Shown: piece by piece, positions 30,105-39,454 of the stretch
Position numbering within the stretch: position 1 is the stretch's first letter
Layout: every line of letters starts with the position of its first letter
Made by a program: the position numbers and the translations under genes
The notes under the pieces: generated by a model
Seen by the model: the letters and a program-made list of their open reading frames with translations, nothing else
Databases searched by the model: none
What the model was told of the DNA's origin: nothing
Assembly (NCBI GenBank): GCA_016720925.1
Contig: JADKJR010000016.1
Coordinates: 16,715-80,714, forward strand
DNA from: Betaproteobacteria bacterium
GTDB lineage: Bacteria; Pseudomonadota; Gammaproteobacteria; Burkholderiales; Usitatibacteraceae
Direction of reading: 5' to 3'
DNA length: 64,000 bases

Positions 30105-32907
30105 ATGCCGATGACACAAACAATTCACACCCCCTATTGCAACAATGTCGCGGTAGCCACGCCACGCAAAGGCTTTGGCGCAATGCCATTGCGGGCAGCG
30201 CCTGCTGGCATCGATCGCACTGATACTGGTCGTCGCTGCGGGTCCGGCATGATCTATCGGCACCACACCGCCCGGCGCGACAGCTCCATTGCGCAGGCAA
30301 AGAACTTTGCCGAAAGTGTGAATCAGATGACGCTTTCAACGGTCACCGCGATGATGCTCACTGGTGTCGTCCAGCAACGGAGCGTATTCCTGGACCAGAT
30401 ACGCAATTCAAATGACGTGAACGACATACGCGTATTCCGCCATACACCTCCGATCGTCGCCCAATTCGGTCCCGGCACAGCGGACAGCGTGCCCACCCCG
30501 GAAGAAAAGGCCGCCATGGAAAAAGGGCAACCAGTGTTCAAGGTTGCGGAGGATCAAAGTCACCTGAACGCTATCTTTCCCGTGCGCGCGTCGCGCAACT
30601 ACTTGGGAAAGGACTGCTTGCTGTGCCATCAGGTCAAGGACGGCGAAGTCATTGGCGGGGTCAGCATGCGAGTCAGCCTGAAAAAGACGCAGGCTGAACT
30701 ACAGAATTTCACCTGGCAGATTTCCCTCTTGGCCTTTGGCCTGAGCCTGCCCCTGCTCGGCGCGATATTTCTGCTCATACGCCGCAATGTCGCCAAACCA
30801 CTGGGCGGCGAGCCAGCTGAGGCAACGGAAATGGCAAACCGGATTGCGGAAGGCGATCTCTCAACAAAAATTGCCGTCAAGCGCGGTGATACCACAAGTT
30901 TGATGGCATCCATGGCAAAGATGCAATCCCACCTGATCGAGCGAAACGACACGGACGCCAAGGCCGCCAGCCGAGATGCTACGCGTCAAGAATGCTCTCG
31001 ATCGCGTCACCTCCTGCGTGATGATCGCCGACGTAGACGGCAAGATTATCTACATGAACGAAGCCGTGAGGCAGATGTTTCGCGACGACGAAGCCGACAT
31101 TCGCAAGGATCTTCCGAATTTCAGCGTTGATACTGTGCTCGGGTTTAGCGTCGATCAATTCCACAAGCAACCGGGAATGCACAAAATGCTGGCGCGGCTG
31201 ACGCAGCCGCACCGATCGTCGATGATCCTCGGCAATCACAGCTTCAACCTGACTACGGTGCCGGTGATCGACATGAACAATCAGCGTCAGGGTACGGCCG
31301 TGGAATGGACTGAGCGCACCGCGGATGTCGCGGCGCAGGCCGAAGTTGAAGGGCTGGTGCAAGCAGCAAACGAAGGTGATTTCAGCAAACGAGTCAAGGT
31401 CGACGGCAAGGACGGCTTTCTCAAAGTACTTGCCGAAGGCATCAACGCTTTGATGCAAACCAGCACCGTTGGCTTGGCCGACGTGGTAAGGGTATTGGGT
31501 GCGTTGGCCAAGGGCGATCTGACCGAGAAGATCGACGGCGACTACAAAGGCACCTGGGGCCGGATGAAGGACGACGCCAATACCACGGTCGATAAGCTGA
31601 CCGAAATCATCACCTTGATCAATGAATCCACCGAATCGATCAGCGTGGCCTCCAAGGAAATCGCTTCCGGCAACAATGACTTGTCCAGCCGCACGGAAGA
31701 GCAAGCCTCCAGTCTCGAAGAAACCGCGTCGTCAATGGAAGAACTCACCAGCACGGTGAAGCAGAACGCGGAGAGCGCAAAACAGGCCAATCAGCTCGCC
31801 GCCGGTGCATCCGATGTCGCGGTGCGCGGTGGCAAAGTGGTTGGCGAAGTCGTGACCACCATGAGCTCGATCAACGAGAGCTCGAAGAAGATCGTCGACA
31901 TCATCAGCGTCATCGATGGCATCGCCTTCCAGACCAACATCCTGGCCCTCAATGCCGCGGTCGAAGCCGCCCGTGCCGGCGAGCAGGGACGTGGGTTTGC
32001 AGTGGTTGCTTCGGAAGTACGCAACCTCGCGCAACGCAGTGCGGCAGCCGCCAAAGAGATAAAGGAACTGATCGGTGATTCAGTCGAAAAGGTTGGCGCG
32101 GGCACCAAACTGGTCGACGAAGCAGGCAAGACCATGCAGGAAATCGTTGCGGCGGTGAAGCGCGTGACCGACATCATGACCGAGATCACGGCGGCCTCCC
32201 AGGAGCAGAGCACCGGTATCGAGCAGGTGAACCAGGCGATCACGCAGATGGATGAAGTCACACAACAGAATGCGGCGTTGGTCGAGCAGGCGGCGGCAGC
32301 AGCGGAGAGCATGGAAGAGCAGGCGGGGAATCTTACCGTTGCGGTACGTGTATTCCGGCTGGATCGCACGTCGACGGTGCTAGGTGCTGATTTCGACTTC
32401 GACAAAGCGGCGCGCGCGCACATTGAATGGAAGCACCGGTTGCATGACTGCATCGACGGCAAGGGCGAGCAACTCGACGCTGCTGCCGTTTCCAGCGACA
32501 ACCGCTGCGCCTTGGGTACGTGGATGTATGGCCCTGGCAAAATATTCGCCAGGCATTCGGAATACGAAACGCTGCGCTCCACTCACGCCGGATTTCATCG
32601 TTGCGCGGGAGAGGTGACAAGGCTGACGCAGGCCGGTGAGCCGGACGCCGCGCAGCAAATGCTTGATACGGCATTCGAGGCCGAATCGAGGAAAACGATC
32701 GAGAAGCTCCACGCGATGCAAGGCGTGGTGGCAAAGTCGGCTGCGAATCGCACGCAGGAGAAAGCGGCATCACCGCGCGGAACTCAACCCGCGTCAAGCG
32801 TCGCGCGGCTGCGGCAACAGCAGGTCAAAACGACTGCGAAAGCACCACCAAGAACAATTGCAAAATCGCGCGCGGCAAGCGGCGGCGCGGAATGGACCGA
32901 ATTTTGA
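30105..32907 (+). pseudogene. Chemoreceptor MCP4: CxxCH heme-type sensor, PAS, CZB zinc domain; frameshifted
   Basis: Start at ATG 30105 or 30111 by comparison with MCP7. The TM1 region (about 30195-30247) is scrambled by a +1/-1 pair. Then comes the periplasmic domain (SVNQMTLSTVTAMMLTGVVQ) with GKDCLLCHQ at 30615-30629, a c-type heme attachment motif, followed by TM2, HAMP, a PAS domain (NALDRVTSCVMIADVDGKII), HAMP-like repeats and the signalling domain. A CZB-type zinc-binding domain (about 32395-32710: AHIEWKHRLHD, NRCALGTWMYG, STHAGFH) and the tail AEWTEF complete it. One extra C near 30970 (GCCAGCCGAG against GCCAGCGAG in MCP7) splits the gene at the HAMP/PAS border. Confidence 0.85.
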
Positions 32908-32956
32908 CAATGCAACACTTAGTGAACAGCGCACATTTACCCGAGGCAATCGCATC

Positions 32957-35900
32957 ATGAGAAAAAATCTTCCCGTCACACAGACAGAAATTCAGTTGGG
33001 CGACGATACGCTAATTGTCTCGATCACTGACCTCAAGGGGAGGATCACGTATGTCAACAAGGATTTCCTTGAGATCAGCGGCTTCACTGAGTCGGAACTT
33101 ATGGGCTCCGCGCACAACATTGTGCGCCATCCCGACATGCCGCCGGAAGCATTCCAGGATCTCTGGGACACCCTGAAAGCCGGGCGCCCATGGAAGGGTT
33201 ATGTCAAGAACCGATGCAAGAACGGCGACTACTACTGGGTCGAAGCGCACGCAACGCCGATGTGGGACGACAACAAAGTGACCGGCTATTTGTCCGCGCG
33301 ACGCAAGGCGCCAGGGAAAAGGTGACGCTTGCCGAAGAAGCCTATCGGCAGTTTAGGGAAAACCAGGCGAAGGGTCTCGCCATCAAGGATGGATGGGTAG
33401 TGTCGACCGGCTTGTATGCGCGCCTGAAGAGGAAATTCGCCGACGTGTCGGTGGCGACGAAATTGGGCCTGGCATGCACGGTTAGCGCGGCGTTGATCAT
33501 GGGCGCGACCGCCATCGCCCTGGGACATCACATGTCTGGCGTGCTCGCCGCGCAGGGTTTGACAGAATTGCAGCAAAACCTGAAACTGATTCGTAACATG
33601 GTTGAAGTACGCGCGGGCGCACTGGATAAGGAAGTGGGCCGACTCAACGATATATTCGCGGCCAATTACCCCGAACCGCTTTCATTGGACGGCACCGCCG
33701 AACTGCCTTTGCTCAAGCACGGCGGCACACCGGTCAATCAACGTTACGACGATGTCGATCGATTCACGCGCGTCACGGGTGCCGTGGCCACGCTCTTCGC
33801 GCGCACGGGCGATCAATTCGTCAGGGTAACCACATCCGTCAAGAAGGAAGATGGCTCACGCGCCATCGGCACATTCCTGACCGCGGATCATCCCGGATAC
33901 AAGCGATTGATGGCAGGCGAGCGCTTCATCGGCAAAGCCGTGCTGTTTGGCAAGGACTACTACACCAGCTACACCGCAATCAAGGACACGGAGGGCAAGG
34001 TCATCGGTGCAAGCTTCGTTGGCCTCGACGTTTCCGCCGAAATCGTCTCACTGCGGGAAAAGATCAAGCAGGTCAAGGCCGGTACGACCGGCTACTTCTA
34101 TATCCTCGACAGCAAGCCCGGCAAGGACTTCGGAAATCTGGTCGTTCACCCGGCCAAGCAGGGCCAGAATATCCTGACGGCAAAGGATGCAGGCGGTCGC
34201 GAATTCATTCGCGAAATGCTGGAGAAGAAGCAAGGCACGATCCGCTACCCGTGGGCCAACACCGAGCTGGGTGATACCGCCGCAAGAACCAAAGTTGTCG
34301 TCTTCGATACCTTTACTGACTGGCAATGGCTGATAGGCGGCGGGACATATATTGACGAATTTGAAGCTGCCGCGCGCCTGATGCTGCAGTTCCTCTGGGC
34401 CGCGGCAGCCTTTGTGGTGGCCGCACTCGTTGGCCTGGTCTATTGGTTGGTGCGGGTCCTGATCCGCAATCCTCTTCGATTGCAGGTACAGCCGGCTGTC
34501 CGCCATCTTTCTGAAGGCCGATACGACAATCAACTCGATCTCAGCCGCAACGACGAGATAGGCAAGGTACTGCAGGGCTTGGAGACGATACAGGACCGCC
34601 TCGGCTACGAGGTTTCCGAAATCAGGCGGAACGCGGACGAAATGGCCCGCGTCCGTTATGCGCTCGGACAGGTCACAGTGCCATTGACGGTCGCCAATGA
34701 ACACAACCGCCTAATCTATATGAACGCCGCGGCTGAAGCGCTGTGGCAGGCGATGGCCCCGGAGATCCGCCGCAGCAATCCGGAATTCGCCGTGGAGAAA
34801 ATGCTCGGCACACGCCTGTCACCGCATTTCGGCAGCGATGCCGCGACGCTTCTGGCGACTGAAGAGGTGAAGGAAACGAAGGTATTGAATGTGTCAGTTG
34901 CCGGTCACGACCTCCGCATTACCGTCAGCCCCGTGAAAAATGAGAGAGGGCAAGATCTCGGCTGTGTGACCCAGTGGCTGGATCGTACCGCTGAAATCGT
35001 CGTGGAAAAGGAAGTAGGCGGAATCGTGAAGGCGGCCAGCGAAGGCGATTTCACCAAACGCATCGCGCTTGATGGTAAGGACGGATTCTTCCGGCAACTG
35101 GCCGAGGGGATCAATACCGTGACGCAAACGAGCGAAGTCGGCCTGAACGAAGTCGCGCGCTTGCTGGAAGCGCTGGCGAAAGGCGACTTGACGGAGAAGA
35201 TCACCAATGAATATCAGGGAGCGTTCGCGCGGCTGAAGGAAGATGCCAATTCGGTTGTGGATAAATTGACGGAGATTGTGGGCAGCATCAAGGAATCGAC
35301 CGAATCGATCAGTGTCGCATCAAAGGAAATCGCATCGGGCAATACCGATCTCTCCAGCCGCACGGAAAGCCAGGCCGCAAGTCTGGAGAAAACTGCCTCC
35401 AGCATGTCGGAGCTGACGTCCACCGTAAAACAAAATGCCGAGAACGCAAAACAGGCAAATCAACTCGCGGCCGGCGCATCCGGCGTGGCGGTCAAAGGCG
35501 GCGTCGTCGTCGGCAGGTCGTGACCACGATGAGTTCGATCAATGAGAGCTCGAAGAAGATCGTCGACATCATCAGCGTCATCGACGGTATCGCGTTCCAG
35601 ACCAACATCCTTGCGCTGAACGCAGCCGTGGAAGCGGCCCGCGCAGGCGAACAGGGCCGCGGCTTTGCGGTGGTCGCCACCGAAGTCAGAACGCTTGCGC
35701 AAAGGAGTGCAACCGCGGCGAAAGAAATCAAGGAGCTAATTGGGGACTCCGTCGAGAAAGTCAGCGCGGGCACCAAACTTGTGGGCGAAGCGGGCAAGAC
35801 GATGGAAGAAATTGTCGCCTCGGTAAAACGCGTGACGGACATCATGGCCGAGATCACGGCAGCGTCCCGTGAGCAGAGCGCCGGTATCGAGCAGGTCAAC

Positions 35901-36101
35901 CAGGCGATCACGCAAATGGACGAAGCCACGCAGCAGAATGCCGCGTTGGTCGAACAAGCCGCCGCCGCAGCCGAAAGCATGGAAGAGCAGGCAGGAAATC
36001 TCGCGCAGGCGGTAGGCGTATTCAAGCTTTCGCAAAGTGAGCGCCGAGGACCCGACCGCGCGAATAACGTGGCCCGATTGCCAGTGGCGGCGAGACGATG
36101 A
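32957..36101 (+). pseudogene. Chemoreceptor MCP5: Aer-like PAS plus Cache sensor, two frameshifts
   Basis: Restored length about 1048 residues. The N-terminal PAS is Aer-like (ITDLKGRITYVNKDFLEISG, HNIVRHPDMPPEAFQDLW, PWKGYVKNRCKNGDYYWVEA). Then TM1 near 33470, a periplasmic double Cache region (TTGYFYILDSKPGKDFGNLV, WQWLIGGGTYIDEFEAA), TM2, HAMP, a second PAS, HAMP-like units and the signalling domain. One base is missing near 33311 (RRKAPG instead of RRKATREKVTL) and one near 35517 (GTCGGCAGG for GTCGGCCAGG). The C-terminus ends PVAARR and has no xWxxF docking peptide. Confidence 0.85.
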
Positions 36102-36149
36102 AACCGTAACCTTCGGCGTTGTTATTGAGGTTTCCATAAATCAATACAC

Positions 36150-36204
36150 CGTTCGGGCTGAGGTATCGAAGCCCTTTCACCCTTCGATACCTCAGGGCGA
36201 ACGG
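36150..36204. repeat. Inverted pair of the CCGTTCGCCCTGAGGTATCG repeat
   Basis: Left arm 36150-36172 and right arm 36182-36204 are inverse copies with a two-base difference (GG for CC). A single arm occurs at 16068. It sits in the 260-nt gap before the periplasmic Cache gene and could form a stable hairpin after MCP5. Confidence 0.75.
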
Positions 36205-36278
36205 GAATACTGTTTGTCACTAATAGTGGAAAGCGCAATAGCACCGCAAAACTGTCTCGAATATCGACGCAAAACAAT

Positions 36279-36305
36279 TAAGCATTGCGGCCTTCATGCC
36301 GAAAT
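36279..36305 (+). promoter_or_regulatory. Possible weak sigma-28 promoter before the Cache gene
   Basis: TAAGCATT (36279-36286), an 11-base spacer, then GCCGAAAT (36298-36305). Only 5 of 8 and 6 of 8 positions match the consensus. It lies 58 nt before ATG 36363. Confidence 0.3.
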
Positions 36306-36362
36306 AGCATCACAGCCGCCATTTTCGCTTCTATTGATGTTTCACAATTTAGGAGAATACCC

Positions 36363-36827
36363 ATGAAACGTAACCCAACAATCCCGTACTTTCTTGCTGC
36401 CATGCTTGGCCTCGCAAGCATGCATAGCGCAATTGCCGCCAGTGGCGCCACGGCCAAAGAAGCCGAGGCAATGGTAAAAAAGGGCACGGCCTACATCAAG
36501 GCCAACGGCAAGGACAAAGGCTATGCCGAAATCGTCAACAAGAAAGGCCAATTCACGGATCGCGATCTTTATCTGGTCGTTTATGGTCTGGACGGCAAGG
36601 TCTGGGCGCACGGCGCGAACGAAAAGATGGTCGGAAAAGTGTTGATCGACCTTAAGGATATCGACGGCAAGGAGTTCGTGCGCGAACGGGTCGAGTTGGC
36701 CAAAGCGAAGGGGAGTTTCTGGCAAGACTATAAATTTACCAATCCCACCACCAAGGCAGTCGAAAAGAAGGCCATGTACTGCGAGCGCCTTGAGGAGACG
36801 GTTGTGTGCGGTGGCATTTACAAGTAA
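36363..36827 (+). CDS. Periplasmic single-Cache protein
   Basis: A 154-residue protein from ATG 36363, with RBS AGGAG about 8 nt upstream. A signal peptide (YFLAAMLGLASMHSAIA, cleavage before ASG) is followed by one small Cache domain (AYIKANGKDKGYAEIVNKKG, LYLVVYGLDGKVWAHGANEK, LIDLKDIDGKEFVRERVELA). It has no TM segment beyond the signal and no signalling domain. It may bind a small ligand in the periplasm and present it to a neighbouring receptor, which is inference. Two Cys near the end (MYCERLEETVVCGG) could pair. Confidence 0.85.
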   Translation: MKRNPTIPYFLAAMLGLASMHSAIAASGATAKEAEAMVKKGTAYIKANGKDKGYAEIVNKKGQFTDRDLYLVVYGLDGKVWAHGANEKMVGKVLIDLKDIDGKEFVRERVELAKAKGSFWQDYKFTNPTTKAVEKKAMYCERLEETVVCGGIYK

Positions 36828-36900
36828 GCACGACTGATTGGAACTCGCCACTTCAAGTGGGTTTCGACTGCTTCACGCAATTCCACTTTGAGGAGGGCAC

Positions 36901-39255
36901 ATGAAGATATGGCAGAAGATCGTGATGGCCCCTGGCGTCGCCATTCTGTTTTTGGCGCTGGTCGGGACCATCGCGTACGGCGTGATCGCCAGTCAGCAAG
37001 CCGCGTTGGGCGACATGTATCACCAGCGATTTGCGAACTACCGGTTTGCAGCGGCATCCGCCCAGTCCCTGTCCGAGGTGCATACCAACACCTATCGTCT
37101 CTTCACCTGGATTGCCAATCTCAAGGAAGACAAAATAAAGCAGATTGTCGACGAGCAGGCAAGCCGTCTCAATTCGGTCGTATTGAAGGTCTCCGAGGCC
37201 GGCAAGCGACCTGAAATCAGCGATGGCGAGCGCAAGCTGATCGATGGAGTATTGAAAAAACTGCTGAAGTACAAGCAGCAGATCGACATGGCGATCGACC
37301 TTAGTACGGTTGACATCAACACCGGCATGAGCGCCATGCAGACCGCGGACAGCACTTTTGTCGAGCTTCACAAAGAGTTCACACAGCTGATCGAGTTACA
37401 AACGAAGCTTGCCGAGGCGAGCTATGGCGACGCCGCAAGCGCATCCAGCAGGGCGATCGCAAGCATATTGGCACTCGTGTTGTTAGCGTTAGTTGTTTCA
37501 GCAGGACTGACGTACTTCATGAACCGCCTGATCACGCGACCGCTGGCGCAGGCTGTCGGCGTGGCGGATGCAATTGCCGAAGGCAAGCTGAATAGTCAGA
37601 TTACGGTCACTTCCCGCGACGAAACAGGCAAGTTGCTGTTGTCGCTAAAGACGATGCAGACCCAGTTGCTTGAACGTACCGAGGCAGACGCCAGGATCGC
37701 CGCCGAGATGGTGCGCATCAAGAACGCGCTGGACCGCGTCACCTCCTGCGTGATGATCGCCGACGTAAGCGGCAAGATCATCTACATGAATGATGCGATC
37801 AAGAAGATGTTTCGCGAGGATGAGGCAGACATACGCATGGAGCTGCCCGGCTTCAGCGTCACAACCGTAATTGGCACTAGCGTCGACCAGTTTCACAAAA
37901 AGCCCGGGATGCACAAGATGCTGGCCGGGCTGACGCAGGCGCATACGTCACCGATGAGTATCGGCAAACACAGCTTTACGCTGACCACGGTACCCGTGAT
38001 TGACGAGAACAGCCAGCGTCAGGGAACGGCCGTTGAATGGACCGAGCGCACGGCGGACATGGCTGCACAGTCTGAAGTCGAGGAACTGGTGCGGGCCGCC
38101 AATGACGGCGACTTCAGCAAACGCATCGCCGTCGAGAGCAAAGAAGGTTTTCTCAAGGCATTGGCCGTGGGCATCAATGGGCTGATGGATACCAGCCAAG
38201 TGGGCCTGAAAGACGTGGTTCGCGTGCTGGGGGCGTTGGCCAAAGGCGACCTTACCGAGAAGATAACCGGGGAACACAAAGGTACTTGGGGACAGATGAA
38301 AGACGACGCCAACGCCACCGTTGACCGCCTGACCGAGATCGTCAGCCAGATCAAGGAGTCGACCGAATCGATCAACGTCGCCTCGAAGGAAATCGCCTCA
38401 GGCAACACCGACCTGTCTTCGCGCACCGAAGAACAGGCCTCCAGCCTCGAGGAAACCGCGTCGTCCATGGAAGAGCTGACCTCGACCGTGAAACAGAACG
38501 CCGAGAACGCGAGACAGGCCAATCAGCTGGCGGCTGGGGCCTCGGATGTCGCCGTGCGCGGCGGTGACGTGGTCGGTCAGGTCGTGACCACCATGAGCTC
38601 GATCAACGAGAGCTCGAAGAAGATCGTCGACATCATCAGCGTCATCGATGGCATCGCCTTCCAGACCAATATCCTGGCACTGAATGCGGCGGTCGAAGCC
38701 GCCCGGGCCGGGGAACAGGGTCGCGGTTTTGCGGTGGTGGCCACCGAAGTCAGAAACCTCGCCCAGCGCAGTGCGGCGGCGGCCAAGGAGATCAAGGAGC
38801 TCATTGGGGACTCCGTCGAGAAGGTCGGCGCCGGCACCAAGCTGGTCGACGAAGCCGGCAAGACGATGGAAGAGATTGTGAGCTCGGTGAAGCGGGTGAC
38901 GGACATCATGGCCGAGATCACGGCGGCCAGCCAGGAGCAGAGCACCGGGATTGAGCAGGTGAACCAGGCGATCACGCAGATGGATGAGGTGACGCAGCAG
39001 AATGCGGCGCTGGTGGAACAGGCAGCGGCGGCGGCCGAGAGCATGGAAGAGCAGGCGGGGAATCTGTCGCAGGCGGTGTCGATCTTCAAGCTGACCCAGC
39101 AGGCGGGGCGTCCGGCGATGGTGAAGCCGGCTGCGGCGAAGGTGGCGAATCTGTCGAACCACCGCAAGCCGGCACAGCTTGCGCATCACGCACCGGCCAA
39201 GCCAAAGAGTGTAAAAGCGGCAGGCGGCGGGGATACGGAATGGAATGAGTTTTAG
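36901..39255 (+). CDS. Chemoreceptor MCP6, helical-bundle sensor with cytoplasmic PAS
   Basis: Intact, 784 residues, with a strong RBS (GAGGAGGG) before ATG 36901. TM1 (about 9-30), periplasmic helical bundle (about 31-185), TM2 (SRAIASILALVLLALVVSAG), HAMP, PAS (NALDRVTSCVMIADVSGKII), HAMP-like repeats (VVRVLGALAKGDLTEKITGE), the signalling domain and the tail TEWNEF. The PAS is shared with MCP4, MCP7 and MCP8, while the periplasmic domain is its own. The signalling part is nearly identical in DNA to MCP1, MCP7 and MCP8. Confidence 0.94.
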   Translation: MKIWQKIVMAPGVAILFLALVGTIAYGVIASQQAALGDMYHQRFANYRFAAASAQSLSEVHTNTYRLFTWIANLKEDKIKQIVDEQASRLNSVVLKVSEAGKRPEISDGERKLIDGVLKKLLKYKQQIDMAIDLSTVDINTGMSAMQTADSTFVELHKEFTQLIELQTKLAEASYGDAASASSRAIASILALVLLALVVSAGLTYFMNRLITRPLAQAVGVADAIAEGKLNSQITVTSRDETGKLLLSLKTMQTQLLERTEADARIAAEMVRIKNALDRVTSCVMIADVSGKIIYMNDAIKKMFREDEADIRMELPGFSVTTVIGTSVDQFHKKPGMHKMLAGLTQAHTSPMSIGKHSFTLTTVPVIDENSQRQGTAVEWTERTADMAAQSEVEELVRAANDGDFSKRIAVESKEGFLKALAVGINGLMDTSQVGLKDVVRVLGALAKGDLTEKITGEHKGTWGQMKDDANATVDRLTEIVSQIKESTESINVASKEIASGNTDLSSRTEEQASSLEETASSMEELTSTVKQNAENARQANQLAAGASDVAVRGGDVVGQVVTTMSSINESSKKIVDIISVIDGIAFQTNILALNAAVEAARAGEQGRGFAVVATEVRNLAQRSAAAAKEIKELIGDSVEKVGAGTKLVDEAGKTMEEIVSSVKRVTDIMAEITAASQEQSTGIEQVNQAITQMDEVTQQNAALVEQAAAAAESMEEQAGNLSQAVSIFKLTQQAGRPAMVKPAAAKVANLSNHRKPAQLAHHAPAKPKSVKAAGGGDTEWNEF

Positions 39256-39276
39256 CGCAAGCAGCAAAACAACGAT

Positions 39277-39329
39277 CCGTCATTCCCGCGTCCCTCGGGA
39301 CTTCCTTTGGTCGTAGCGGGAATGACGGG
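39277..39329. repeat. dRS3-like inverted repeat upstream of MCP7
   Basis: CCGTCATTCCCGC and GCGGGAATGACGG flank a 27-nt centre. It is the same element class and the same position relative to the receptor pair as 29929-29982. Confidence 0.65.
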
Positions 39330-39341
39330 AAATAGGGCAAA

Positions 39342-39378
39342 TGTAGGACGCGCAAAGCGCAGCGCGCCCACCCTACAT
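39342..39378. repeat. GTAGG-CGCAAAGCG palindrome upstream of MCP7
   Basis: TGTAGGACGCGCAAAGCGCA then GCGCGCCCACCCTACA, a variant of the repeat at 29996-30028 in the matching position before the paralogue. Confidence 0.6.
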
Positions 39379-39454
39379 CGGACGGCCGACTTTTTCAGCG
39401 GTTGGAATGTCGGAATTGAGGCGCGAACAGAGACCGGAAAAACGGATACATGTC

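Noticed and set aside
22917..39267. Several 200-350 codon minus-strand frames rich in His, Arg and Leu
   Set aside because: They recur opposite each chemoreceptor signalling domain because that DNA is repeated; they are shadows.
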